Source of the DNA: a virus | Length of the DNA: 33,897 nucleotides | Virus record (IMG/VR): IMGVR_UViG_3300044635_002359 | Span: 1-33,897 of that record | Strand: one strand, 5' to 3' | Part shown: in pieces, positions 21,016-28,932 of the stretch | Numbering within the stretch: position 1 is the stretch's first letter | Layout: the number at the start of each line of letters is the position of its first letter | The notes under the pieces: generated by a model | What the model was told of the DNA's origin: nothing | Seen by the model: the letters and a program-made list of their open reading frames with translations, nothing else | Databases searched by the model: none | Program-made: the position numbers and the translations under genes

Positions 21016-21930
21016 TTACTGCTTAGGTGTTTTCAAATGACAGAATTCTGCATTTGAGAGTACACCATGATACAATGTCTCACTTGAGACTCGCTGTGGA
21101 TTAATGTCAATGCCGCCACGACGAGCATACAAACACATGACACTTAATTCTTTAGGTTTGATAATATCATGCAAGCGCTTGTAAATGGTTTCACAAATTT
21201 CTTCATGAAAGTGACATTCATCTCTGAATGAAATTATGTACTTGAGAAGAGATTTTTCATCTACATCATGTTCGTTGGGTGTATAATCTATAAACACATC
21301 ACCCCAATCTGGCTGTGAAGTTACACGACAATTGCTCTTGAGCAAAGCACTATGATACTGCTTTTGCTTTTTATCGCCTGGTTTGAGTTGAAGCAATGCA
21401 GGAGTTTCCTGATACACATCAACAATTCCAACATCGTTGAGTGTATCTTCCAGTGTTGTGTATTCACTATAATATTCTGAAAATACATCAGTGACTTCTG
21501 AAACAATTTCCGAATTTGTAAATACCCTTGCTTCAACTTCAGTTTCAAGCAACTTGCTAAGATCTTCAACAACATGAGCTTGCAAAGCATTAATAACATC
21601 TTTTGATGTCTTGCCAAGCTTGGTCATGTTGAATGAATTGAAATAAAGCTTCAGAGACTTTGATTCAACAATGTATTTGCTGCTGCACGGGTATACAATT
21701 TTTGCTACACCAACAACTGGCATGCCATCATCTGTTAATGCTGATACTTCATATGCATTCCATGCATCATATCCATAAAATGGCAAATCATCATCATTAA
21801 TATCAAGATGTTTGCGATTGTTGCATCTTGGCTCTCTAACCAAGAGAGCTGCATCATATTGAGATTTATATTCTGATGTTTTGCCGAGGTGAACAGCGAT
21901 GTTGCTGTTGTCTAGTTTATTGTTTGACAT
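21016..21930 (-). CDS. queF: 7-cyano-7-deazaguanine reductase QueF
   Basis: The protein is 304 aa of the long, two-domain (E. coli-type) QueF, which reduces preQ0 to preQ1 with NADPH. The NADPH-binding QueF motif lies at residues 89-101 (ESKSLKLYFNSFN). The catalytic Cys201 sits in SNCRVTSQPDW with Asp208. The substrate-binding His-Glu is in RDECHFHEEICETI (242-244). All key residues are present. It is the last gene of a four-gene operon with a kinase, a formyltransferase and a DpdA-like enzyme, so its product preQ1 is likely destined for phage DNA and not for tRNA queuosine (inference). Confidence 0.95.
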   Translation of the reverse strand: MSNNKLDNSNIAVHLGKTSEYKSQYDAALLVREPRCNNRKHLDINDDDLPFYGYDAWNAYEVSALTDDGMPVVGVAKIVYPCSSKYIVESKSLKLYFNSFNMTKLGKTSKDVINALQAHVVEDLSKLLETEVEARVFTNSEIVSEVTDVFSEYYSEYTTLEDTLNDVGIVDVYQETPALLQLKPGDKKQKQYHSALLKSNCRVTSQPDWGDVFIDYTPNEHDVDEKSLLKYIISFRDECHFHEEICETIYKRLHDIIKPKELSVMCLYARRGGIDINPQRVSSETLYHGVLSNAEFCHLKTPKQ

Positions 21931-22477
21931 AATTGTTTATTGTTTGTTTGATTGTCTGCATGCGTTCTTCTACTGAGCCAGTTAATATTACAACTTTACC
22001 TTGCAGAGGTTCTATCGTTGCATTAACCAAGATTTTATTCATCTTCTGTTCAATCTCATCACGAAATTTTTCATTTGAAGATCGCTCACCATCTTCAACA
22101 AGGTCAAAGTCTGCTTGACAATAGAAAACAATGTCAAGCTTTTTCATAAGCATATCAGCTATGCGTGCAGCATATTCTGCAACCCAGTAATTTACTTTGT
22201 TTTGAAACAATAGCCATTCTGTATACACATAACCATCAATGCAACACCTGTCCATGATTACATTTTCAGTATATTTGATGCTGTTTGCAATGTGCTGATT
22301 CATAATGAGCAGCTGAGTAATATTACCAGCATCTTCGTTAATTGGTACATTGTGCTGTCTTTTGACAAGACGAGTAACCTCCTCTACATACGAAAATTTC
22401 TCACCAAATTCCTCTTTGCAGAGTTTAAGAAGAGTTGACTTGCCAGTGGATTGAGCTCCAGTAAAACTAATGATCAT
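21917..22477 (-). CDS. P-loop kinase/ATPase of the NadR / AAA_28 type
   Basis: The protein is 186 aa. Walker A is GAQSTGKSTL (residues 7-16). VIMDRCCIDGYVYTEW near 75 is the Asp-Arg segment of deoxynucleoside- and nicotinamide-riboside-kinase-like enzymes, followed by IVFYCQADFDLVEDGERS. This pattern fits AAA_28 / NadR-type kinases. It overlaps queF by 14 nt and ends the formyltransferase unit 4 nt downstream of its stop, so it belongs to the deazaguanine operon. It could phosphorylate a nucleoside or base intermediate, or be an unrelated passenger; the substrate is not visible. Confidence 0.7.
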   Translation of the reverse strand: MIISFTGAQSTGKSTLLKLCKEEFGEKFSYVEEVTRLVKRQHNVPINEDAGNITQLLIMNQHIANSIKYTENVIMDRCCIDGYVYTEWLLFQNKVNYWVAEYAARIADMLMKKLDIVFYCQADFDLVEDGERSSNEKFRDEIEQKMNKILVNATIEPLQGKVVILTGSVEERMQTIKQTINNYVKQ

Positions 22478-22481
22478 GCTT

Positions 22482-23027
22482 CTATAATAACGCTTTTAAT
22501 GTATTAATCCACATATCAATGGATGTTTTTCTCAACTTATTTACCACATCATCAATGCATTTGCAATTCATGATGTTTACTTCTTCACGAGCAATGATTG
22601 GACCACCATCCAATTCTTTGGTGCATCTGTGCAAAATGCATCCAGAGAATGGCAATTTTAATTCAAATGCTTTCTTTTGTGGATCTTTGCCTTTGAGTTG
22701 AGGGTACTTGACGATGTCTCCAGGATGACCATTATAAATTTTATACTGCTCACAAACATCATCAGGAATTATTTTTAACCAGCCATGAAGAGTCACAATT
22801 ACATCATCAACATCTTTGTTGTGGTGCATATCAAAAATGCTCTTATAAAATGAGCTTTTTAATTTGCCTGATGAAAAGTGTATTATTTTCGTCTCCCGCC
22901 ACTTGTCAAAGTCAACCTGCTTTGCATTGGTTATTACCACATCAGGCCATTTGTTCAAACGCTTGCATACTTCTTGCAGCTCACTACCAGTCTGACTAAA
23001 CAGTGCAATCCATTTTGTATTATGCAT
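22482..23027 (-). CDS. Formyltransferase, candidate dPreQ1 formyltransferase
   Basis: The protein is 181 aa of the PurN/Fmt-type formyltransferase fold. The catalytic triad is conserved: Asn99 and His101 in YNGHPG, and Asp140 in KELDGGPII; spacing is close to E. coli PurN. The opening FSQTGSEL resembles the phosphate-binding loop of this fold. A stand-alone GAR formyltransferase makes little sense here. It is wedged between DpdA and QueF-kinase genes and overlaps dpdA by 8 nt. Phages with formylated preQ1 in DNA carry a formyltransferase named DpdN, and this gene is a good candidate. Activity is inferred. Confidence 0.78.
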   Translation of the reverse strand: MHNTKWIALFSQTGSELQEVCKRLNKWPDVVITNAKQVDFDKWRETKIIHFSSGKLKSSFYKSIFDMHHNKDVDDVIVTLHGWLKIIPDDVCEQYKIYNGHPGDIVKYPQLKGKDPQKKAFELKLPFSGCILHRCTKELDGGPIIAREEVNIMNCKCIDDVVNKLRKTSIDMWINTLKALL

Positions 23028-23859
23028 CTTTAAGAATATCTGAAAATTTGCTGATGTTGTATTTGATTAGTTCCAATTCATCAGTCGAAACTTCATGATC
23101 AATGAATTCAATTAATTTTTGAGATGGTTTAATTTCAAGTCCAAAAGTACCATTGTACTTGAATCCTTTGATTCCTGCTACAACAGGATTGCTTGTATCA
23201 GCAGAATAAATGCTGTGATACATGTATTTATCTTTTGCATAAATTTCAAATTCTTTTGCAAGGGAACATCCCAACAGGTGATGCGGTTTGCGTTCATTCC
23301 ACACCCCATCATGAATCAGATCTCTAATGAGCTTGATGCGACCATTCATCTGACGTTGCAGTTTATTGTTGCCAGTAGCAGTGATTTGATAATAAGACAA
23401 GTCAAAGCTGATGGCAATCATATCTGCATGTTCAGACATGAATTTATAACAATCTACAAGCTCATCATATGTCTTTCCTTGAACAGTGCCAATTTTCATT
23501 CCTGGTAAATCATTGTATTCATCAACAAATTTAGCAAAATTATTAATGGTTGCATAACCATCCTCAAGTACATCTGGCAAAACATAATAATTGGGCTGCA
23601 ATTCTTTGATCCAATGCACATATCGCTTTGGATCAAAGGCTGTTCCAAGCTCAAAAATAGAATTATCCAACAATACATCCCTATCATAAATGTGACGAGC
23701 TGCATGAAAATGCTTGTAATATTTTGGATGCGTTTCAAACAAATGAACAAGTGCATATGAATAATCTGTGACTTTATCCACTTGATCAAGAATGCTGATG
23801 GGTGCTTCGTGTGCTATTTTAATCATTTTGTAATGTAAAGGCAAATCTCTGTAACTCAA
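23020..23859 (-). CDS. dpdA: DpdA-like DNA deazaguanine transglycosylase
   Basis: The protein is 279 aa of a compact tRNA-guanine-transglycosylase-like fold. Visible: LLDNSIFELG near 65 (equivalent to the TGT DSGGF loop), YYVLPDVLEDG near 95, GMKIGTVQGKTYDE near 120, ADMIAISFDLSY near 150, HHLLGCSLAKEFE near 195, and SADTSNPV near 220. The C-terminal zinc site of tRNA TGT enzymes is absent, as in phage DpdA, which swaps guanine in DNA for preQ0 or preQ1. A TTG start at 23859 is chosen because a TGTAAATA box precedes it by exactly five bases; ATG 23826 is the alternative. First gene of the operon. Confidence 0.8.
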   Translation of the reverse strand: MSYRDLPLHYKMIKIAHEAPISILDQVDKVTDYSYALVHLFETHPKYYKHFHAARHIYDRDVLLDNSIFELGTAFDPKRYVHWIKELQPNYYVLPDVLEDGYATINNFAKFVDEYNDLPGMKIGTVQGKTYDELVDCYKFMSEHADMIAISFDLSYYQITATGNNKLQRQMNGRIKLIRDLIHDGVWNERKPHHLLGCSLAKEFEIYAKDKYMYHSIYSADTSNPVVAGIKGFKYNGTFGLEIKPSQKLIEFIDHEVSTDELELIKYNISKFSDILKDA

Positions 23860-23866
23860 CTAAATA
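23859..23866 (+). promoter_or_regulatory. Late-type box, plus-strand half of a divergent promoter
   Basis: ACTAAATA, five bases, then ATG at 23872. It overlaps the minus-strand box (23865-23872) within the palindrome TAAATATTTA. Confidence 0.6.
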
Positions 23867-23872
23867 TTTACA
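23865..23872 (-). promoter_or_regulatory. Late-type box, minus-strand half of a divergent promoter
   Basis: TGTAAATA on the minus strand, then TTTAG, then TTG at 23859, the proposed dpdA start. Confidence 0.5.
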
Positions 23873-24462
23873 TGGGTTTAGAACAAGCAAAAGTAGGAAG
23901 TTTTCTCAACAATGCAACCAGTGTATTTGACCAGCTTACACGCGTTGCACAAGGATTGCTGTGTATTCCATCACTGTTGGGCAAATTTCTAACTGGCAAA
24001 TCTTCTTTATCAGGTCTTGCAACTGCACTTGCTGGTGCCATTGGAGATACAGTTTCAAACATTGTAGGAACAATTGTTCAAAATGAAATTGCATTTGTTG
24101 GCAATTTAGTAGCTCAAACTCTAAGACAGCAATATCAAAACATCATAAGCATCTTAAACACCTTTGCACAAATTTTTAATACTGCAAAGAGCTTATTTTC
24201 CAAATCCTTGGATACATTGGATTTCATTAAATCTTCTGAAAATTGTGCATATGCTGCTTCAGCAATGCTGTCATGCATAATCTCTTCTGCAGCTAATTTA
24301 CAGAAAAAAATCAAAAACCCTGCCAACAAGTTAGCAGAATTTAATAGTCAGCTAACAAGCTCAATTGCTGGCAAAAGCGGAATAATCAATAATTATGTGC
24401 AGAGCAATTTGCGTGGCTTGGACAAAGCAAAAATGCAACTGAATTTACAGAATTTTCTATGA
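23872..24462 (+). CDS. Baseplate-associated hypothetical protein, 196 aa
   Basis: I do not recognise a named family. The 196-aa protein is mostly helical, with Ala/Leu/Ser/Asn-rich stretches and several weakly hydrophobic segments (LSGLATALAGAIGDTVSNIV, ASAMLSCIISSAANL) but no signal peptide. Its stop overlaps the start of the gp5-like spike gene (ATGA), a tight coupling that suggests a partner in baseplate hub assembly. The start is supported by the promoter box. The composition resembles tape-measure-like or hub-interior proteins. Confidence 0.65.
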   Translation: MGLEQAKVGSFLNNATSVFDQLTRVAQGLLCIPSLLGKFLTGKSSLSGLATALAGAIGDTVSNIVGTIVQNEIAFVGNLVAQTLRQQYQNIISILNTFAQIFNTAKSLFSKSLDTLDFIKSSENCAYAASAMLSCIISSAANLQKKIKNPANKLAEFNSQLTSSIAGKSGIINNYVQSNLRGLDKAKMQLNLQNFL

Positions 24463-26957
24463 GCAATTATCACCAGCATTTACTATCAGGCAAAGAACCA
24501 ACTGATATTAAACAATTTGTATTAGATCCTAACTTTTACAACCAATCACTTCCAGGTTTTTACAGAGGCATAGTTTTGCAAAACAATGACCCAGAGCGCC
24601 GCGGGCGTGTTAAAATTTTTATACCTGCATTTTCGCCACACATTTATGATCAATGGCTAAGAGGCACCAAAGAAGAAGGTCAGGATGAGGTGAATTTTAC
24701 AAACAAAAAATTTAGATTTTCACAAGGATCCAACATCAATAAAGTTGATTGCACTGATGAAGATAGGCCATCTCTCATACAAATTGCTGAAGAGGCAAAA
24801 AAAGTTTTAGAGTGGGCTGAACAAGCATCTTGCTTGTTTGGTTCTGGATCAAGTGGGCTCTATGGATTAGAAGAAGACAAATGCACTATATCTGATGCTT
24901 CAACTAGTGAAAGATTTCCTGCTGCAAACAATGCACAATGTGCAAAGCAGGCAAGTGCAGGCAGCGTAAATGTTGATAATATCGGTGAAAAGGGTGGATA
25001 TAAATTTGAAATTGATAGCCCAGAAACAGATCTTCAAGATGGTTATGTGAGCCTTAATGAAGATAAAATGCCTGATGTCAATGCATTTGCTAAAACATAC
25101 AAGCCTTCAACATACAGCAATAAAACCAAGGGCATTTTTACAGTTCCTAATGTTGGTGCCACCGTTTGGGTATTTTTTGAAAATGGAGATGTTATGCGCC
25201 CTGTTTATTTTGCATACAGTTATGACAAAAGAGATTGGCAGAGCATTTATGAAGTTGGCGCAAACAATGGACCTGATTATCCTGGTGCTTTTGAAAATAC
25301 TGTAAATAGTGCTGATAACCAAAAAATAAAAAAAGGCAAAACAGTTTTTAATTCCAAAGCTGGAGCCATTGAGTTTATAGATACTGATGAATTTGAACAA
25401 ATAAAAATTACACAAGCTGGTGGATCATTTATTCAACTCAGCAACAAAGCAGCAGTGTATTATGTTGATAAGAATGAACAAAAACTTGTGAGCGGTGATC
25501 AATTTGAGACTGTTAATCAAGTTAAAAATTTGCGAGTCAAAAAAGGATACAACATAGGTATAGATGAAAGCAGATGGACTCGCATTGGCTTTTGGAACGC
25601 TGATGCTTACAATGGCTGGAAAGAAGAAAACAGAATCATTGCAGATACGCGTGCCAGATTTGCCATCAAGCGTGCCACTGTGCAACCATCAACTAGCATC
25701 TCATTGCCTGCAGGCAGTATCAAGCAAGAACAGGCTGGAAAATTTGCAAGCAATCCTGTTCTATCTGATATCACAACTGCCATAACATCACCTGCAATTA
25801 ATCAGGTGTATAATCAAATACCTGCATCAAGCACAGCCAAGGGCAATCAATGTTCTACACTGGAAACTGCAACAAATTCTGTGCAGGGCAATTCTTCGAT
25901 GGCAGCAAATGTATCACCATCATCTGAAGAATTTCAACAAGCTGCTGGTGCCAATGGATCAAATAATTTCAGCGGAGATCCTGCCAAGTCGTCTTCAACT
26001 GAAAATGGTTCGTGGGATTTTGACAATGATTATGCAGCAATTAATGATTTAGAAACAAAACAAGCAAGCAAAATGCTTGAGTTTGAAACAAAATTTGGCA
26101 ATGGTGGTGATGATCTCACAGAAATAACTCGTCACAAAATTGAAATAATAGGTGCTGCTTTCAATGATGCTCCAAGTGTAAGAGTTGATGCAGTTGGTAG
26201 ATCCAATTTCAATGAAGTTCTCGTTGGTACCAAAGGTGCCTTTGCATCTCGCAAGCCTAGTTCGCTGGTGGAACGAGTTGCAAATGATGGTAAATTCCCA
26301 TGCGGAAATTATACACTTGTAATTGGCAATACCCTCAGCGTTAGTTCTGGTGCAGGTGGTATTAAACTGATGACCACTGGGTGCATAGACATATGCGGCT
26401 CACAAATTCTTGTGGCTGGTAGCAATGAACTGTTGCTGAGCAGCGGCGGAGATATCAATGTAACAAGCCAGGGCAAATTTTCTGTAACTGCTGATATTAT
26501 TACTTTTAGACAATCAAATGGCAAACAGGTTGCCATTGATGGTAGTTTGGGGGTGAATAATAATCTTGTGGTTGCTGGTGGTGCATACATTGAAGGTGAA
26601 TTGTGCATCAACCACATAACTGCTCCAGTGGAGATACAAGAAACTGAAACAATGCAGTTGTTTGGCAGCACAAGAATTGAGCCAAATCAATTCATCGTTG
26701 GATATGTTTATGCAGACCAAGGCGGTGATAGTCCTGATTGGCGCCCAGTTTATTCAGCTGTTGTTAAAGATGGGACGCTCTTGCAAAGCACTCCAGATTG
26801 CATAATCAATGTGCCTCATTCACACAACTTTAAAAATATTCCATTGACGCTCAAGCAAAACAATGAAGGCGTAAGAACTGCTGCATCTGCAATGAACAAA
26901 GGCAGCAATCGTTTGCCTGCATCACCAATTCGCAATGGAATGAAACAGTTGAGTTAA
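24459..26957 (+). CDS. Baseplate hub spike, gp5-like
   Basis: The protein is 832 aa. An N-terminal OB-fold of the gp5/VgrG type is visible in GFYRGIVLQNNDPERRGRVK (residues 33-52). It continues after an insertion with FTVPNVGATVWVFFENGD and VMRPVYFAY near 230-260. The last 250 residues are a repetitive beta region (GGIKLMTTGCIDICGSQILV, GGDINVTSQGKFSVTAD) like the gp5 needle. The lysozyme domain of T4 gp5 is not evident. It pierces the outer membrane during tail contraction. It is coupled to the upstream gene by ATGA. Its stop overlaps that of the convergent clpP-like gene. Confidence 0.85.
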   Translation: MSNYHQHLLSGKEPTDIKQFVLDPNFYNQSLPGFYRGIVLQNNDPERRGRVKIFIPAFSPHIYDQWLRGTKEEGQDEVNFTNKKFRFSQGSNINKVDCTDEDRPSLIQIAEEAKKVLEWAEQASCLFGSGSSGLYGLEEDKCTISDASTSERFPAANNAQCAKQASAGSVNVDNIGEKGGYKFEIDSPETDLQDGYVSLNEDKMPDVNAFAKTYKPSTYSNKTKGIFTVPNVGATVWVFFENGDVMRPVYFAYSYDKRDWQSIYEVGANNGPDYPGAFENTVNSADNQKIKKGKTVFNSKAGAIEFIDTDEFEQIKITQAGGSFIQLSNKAAVYYVDKNEQKLVSGDQFETVNQVKNLRVKKGYNIGIDESRWTRIGFWNADAYNGWKEENRIIADTRARFAIKRATVQPSTSISLPAGSIKQEQAGKFASNPVLSDITTAITSPAINQVYNQIPASSTAKGNQCSTLETATNSVQGNSSMAANVSPSSEEFQQAAGANGSNNFSGDPAKSSSTENGSWDFDNDYAAINDLETKQASKMLEFETKFGNGGDDLTEITRHKIEIIGAAFNDAPSVRVDAVGRSNFNEVLVGTKGAFASRKPSSLVERVANDGKFPCGNYTLVIGNTLSVSSGAGGIKLMTTGCIDICGSQILVAGSNELLLSSGGDINVTSQGKFSVTADIITFRQSNGKQVAIDGSLGVNNNLVVAGGAYIEGELCINHITAPVEIQETETMQLFGSTRIEPNQFIVGYVYADQGGDSPDWRPVYSAVVKDGTLLQSTPDCIINVPHSHNFKNIPLTLKQNNEGVRTAASAMNKGSNRLPASPIRNGMKQLS

Positions 26958-27487
26958 ATAATCTCGTCAACTAAGCCATATTCAAGACAAGTCTTTGCAT
27001 CAATCCACAAATCAGATTTGAGCAATTCATCCATTTTTTTGTCTTTGAGCTTGGTGTGCTTTTTGTAAAGACCTTTGATCATTTGCATGAATTGACGAGT
27101 GTTGATGATTTCATCTTCCATCTCTTCTAATTTGCCTCCACTTTCTCCACGCACTTGGTGAATAAGCATATAGGAATGCTCACCAATTAATCTTTTGCTT
27201 GCAACGCAGCTTATCAATGTTGCTGCACTTGCAGCACCACCATCCACATACGTATATACTTTGCATTTGAGCTGTCTCATTGTATCAATGGTTGCAAGTG
27301 CAGCAAGAACAGAACCTCCAAAAGAGTTGATGTGCAGATGAATAATGGGCTCTGGATGGTGCGCTATTTCCATATCAATCTTTTTCAAGAGAGCGTTGAG
27401 ATGCAAACACGTTTCTACATCAATGTCAGCGTAAAACCAAATTTGGTTATCACGATGTAATAAAAATTCTTTTGTGAAGTCTGTCAT
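26954..27487 (-). CDS. clpP: ClpP-like serine protease
   Basis: The protein is 177 aa of the ClpP fold. With the start at 27487, the catalytic Ser87 lies in GGAASAATL, His110 in YMLIHQV and Asp163 in LWIDAKTCLEYGLVDE; the GGSVLAA substrate loop is at about 57. All three catalytic residues are present. A longer frame to 27544 exists, but ATG 27487 overlaps the stop of the upstream 55-aa gene (ATGA) and matches the ClpP N-terminus. Phage ClpP-like proteases act in head maturation or on host proteins; here a gp21 protease is also present, so the role is open. Confidence 0.9.
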   Translation of the reverse strand: MTDFTKEFLLHRDNQIWFYADIDVETCLHLNALLKKIDMEIAHHPEPIIHLHINSFGGSVLAALATIDTMRQLKCKVYTYVDGGAASAATLISCVASKRLIGEHSYMLIHQVRGESGGKLEEMEDEIINTRQFMQMIKGLYKKHTKLKDKKMDELLKSDLWIDAKTCLEYGLVDEII

Positions 27488-27651
27488 ATATTTTGTATGT
27501 CGTTTATAATTAGTTCTAACAATTCTTGCTTTTCTTGCAAACACTGAGAGAGCATCTCATCATCATTATCCATGATTATAAGATGATCTTGCTGCATATC
27601 TAGTTCAATCAATTTTTGCTTCCATTTATTGATTAGAGGTGCACTTTTCAT
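27484..27651 (-). CDS. Small helical protein upstream of clpP, 55 aa
   Basis: A 55-aa frame beginning at ATG 27651, exactly five bases after a perfect TATAAATA. It is helical and acidic (WKQKLIELDMQQDHLIIMDN, LQEKQELLELIINDI), probably a short coiled coil. Its stop overlaps the clpP-like start, so the two are translated together. It could be an adaptor or regulator of the protease by position only; no known family recognised. Confidence 0.6.
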   Translation of the reverse strand: MKSAPLINKWKQKLIELDMQQDHLIIMDNDDEMLSQCLQEKQELLELIINDIQNI

Positions 27652-27656
27652 GTTTG

Positions 27657-27664
27657 TATTTATA
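27657..27664 (-). promoter_or_regulatory. Perfect late promoter box for the clpP unit
   Basis: TATAAATA on the minus strand, then CAAAC, then ATG at 27651. Confidence 0.65.
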
Positions 27665-27665
27665 T

Positions 27666-28667
27666 TTAGAAATCATCATCAAGAGCTCCAGCAGATTGAT
27701 ATTCTGTCACCCTAGTCTCAAAGAAGTTTTTGCATTTGAGTAAATCTTGAACTTCAGACAAGAAGTCAAAAGGATTTTTATCACTAGGAAAACGATAATT
27801 AATTCCTACTCCTTCTAATCTACGATTGCCAATGTAATGCATATAATCAATGAACATATTGGCATTCAAACCAAGCACTCCTTGAGACAATACATCTTTT
27901 GCATATGCAATTTCAAGGTCCACTGCTTCTTTGATGTATGAGATGAGGTCTTGTTCAAATTCAGCATTCCATACTTCTGGATACTGCTCTTTGATTTTGG
28001 TAATCAATGCTGTACCAAATTGAATATGCAGAGATTCATCGCGCAGAGTGTATTCAATTTGCTCACCAATGCCAGGAATTTTAGATTTCATAGCAAGCAA
28101 CATTGCAAAGCCGCTAAAGAAAAATGTACCTTCACAAACAATCCAATACAAGAATGCAGCACGCGTAACTGCACGCTTACCTTCAATTGTTGAAATATCA
28201 ACCTTGCTGTTGATTGTATTTGTAACACGCATCAAAAAGTCATCCTTGGCTTTGATGCTTGGAATGTTAACATATGCTTGATATACTTCATCCAATTCTA
28301 ACTTGAGTGAATCACAGATGTAAACAACAGTATCATTGTGCAAACATTCTTCCCAAATCTGACGAGCCATGTACTGGCGGCATTCTGGATCTGTAATGTG
28401 TTTAAACATTGTCACCAAGTTGTTGCCAACTAGTGATTCAGAGCCAGCAAAAAATCCTAAGCATCGCTTTGCTACTAATTTTTCAGCCTCAGTTAGTTTA
28501 TCACTTTTCCAGTTTTGAATATCTGTTGTCATTGGAACTTCTTCAGGATTCCAATGATTATTCTTGCCCTTGCGGTACAAATCCCATGCCCATTTATTAA
28601 CATGCGGCAAAATTTGATTTACACCTTCATTATTCTTACCAAATATCTCTCCCGTTTTTTTATGCAT
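27666..28667 (-). CDS. nrdB: Ribonucleotide reductase small subunit, class Ic-like
   Basis: The protein is 333 aa and provides the radical for ribonucleotide reduction with NrdA. The ferritin-like metal ligands are all present: Glu77 (GSESLVGNN), Glu107 and His110 (EECLHND), Glu179 (CEGTFFFSG), Glu211 and His214 (RDESLHIQF). The position of the E. coli radical Tyr122 (four after the His) is Val114, and the first ligand is Glu instead of Asp. Both traits mark the Chlamydia-type class Ic, which uses a Mn/Fe centre in place of a tyrosyl radical. An AGTAAATA box lies six bases before the ATG. The large subunit is nearby at 29814. Confidence 0.95.
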   Translation of the reverse strand: MHKKTGEIFGKNNEGVNQILPHVNKWAWDLYRKGKNNHWNPEEVPMTTDIQNWKSDKLTEAEKLVAKRCLGFFAGSESLVGNNLVTMFKHITDPECRQYMARQIWEECLHNDTVVYICDSLKLELDEVYQAYVNIPSIKAKDDFLMRVTNTINSKVDISTIEGKRAVTRAAFLYWIVCEGTFFFSGFAMLLAMKSKIPGIGEQIEYTLRDESLHIQFGTALITKIKEQYPEVWNAEFEQDLISYIKEAVDLEIAYAKDVLSQGVLGLNANMFIDYMHYIGNRRLEGVGINYRFPSDKNPFDFLSEVQDLLKCKNFFETRVTEYQSAGALDDDF

Positions 28668-28676
28668 ATGTTGTAT

Positions 28677-28922
28677 TTACTGTAGCTTGAAGTTTTCAAA
28701 TTCAAGGATTTTATTTTTTAAAGTTTCTAAAACTGCTGTTCCTTGTTCATTTACAAGGGGTTGAATCTGCATAAATTTTTGTGAAAAAATGTGCGGTTTT
28801 ACAGCTACCATTGTATCCAAATCAAAATTTTTGTATTGTGAATTGAGCGACACAATGTTATAAAACATTAGAAGTTCATCTTCTGTTAAATTTGTTAGCA
28901 ACCATCTTTGATCGATATTCAT
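28677..28922 (-). CDS. Hypothetical protein, 81 aa
   Basis: I do not recognise it. It is a small helical soluble protein (LTEDELLMFYNIVSLNSQY, VLETLKNKILEFENF), mildly acidic. It starts back to back with the gene at 28933, only 10 bases between the two start codons, and ends 9 nt before nrdB on the same strand, so it probably shares the nrdB transcript. The box before its ATG (CATATAAT, then TATTT) matches the late consensus only in part. Confidence 0.6.
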   Translation of the reverse strand: MNIDQRWLLTNLTEDELLMFYNIVSLNSQYKNFDLDTMVAVKPHIFSQKFMQIQPLVNEQGTAVLETLKNKILEFENFKLQ

Positions 28923-28927
28923 AAATA
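28920..28927 (+). promoter_or_regulatory. Late-type box overlapping an opposite-strand start codon
   Basis: CATAAATA, five bases, then ATG at 28933. The first three bases of the box are the complement of the minus-strand ATG at 28922. Confidence 0.6.
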
Positions 28928-28932
28928 ATTAT

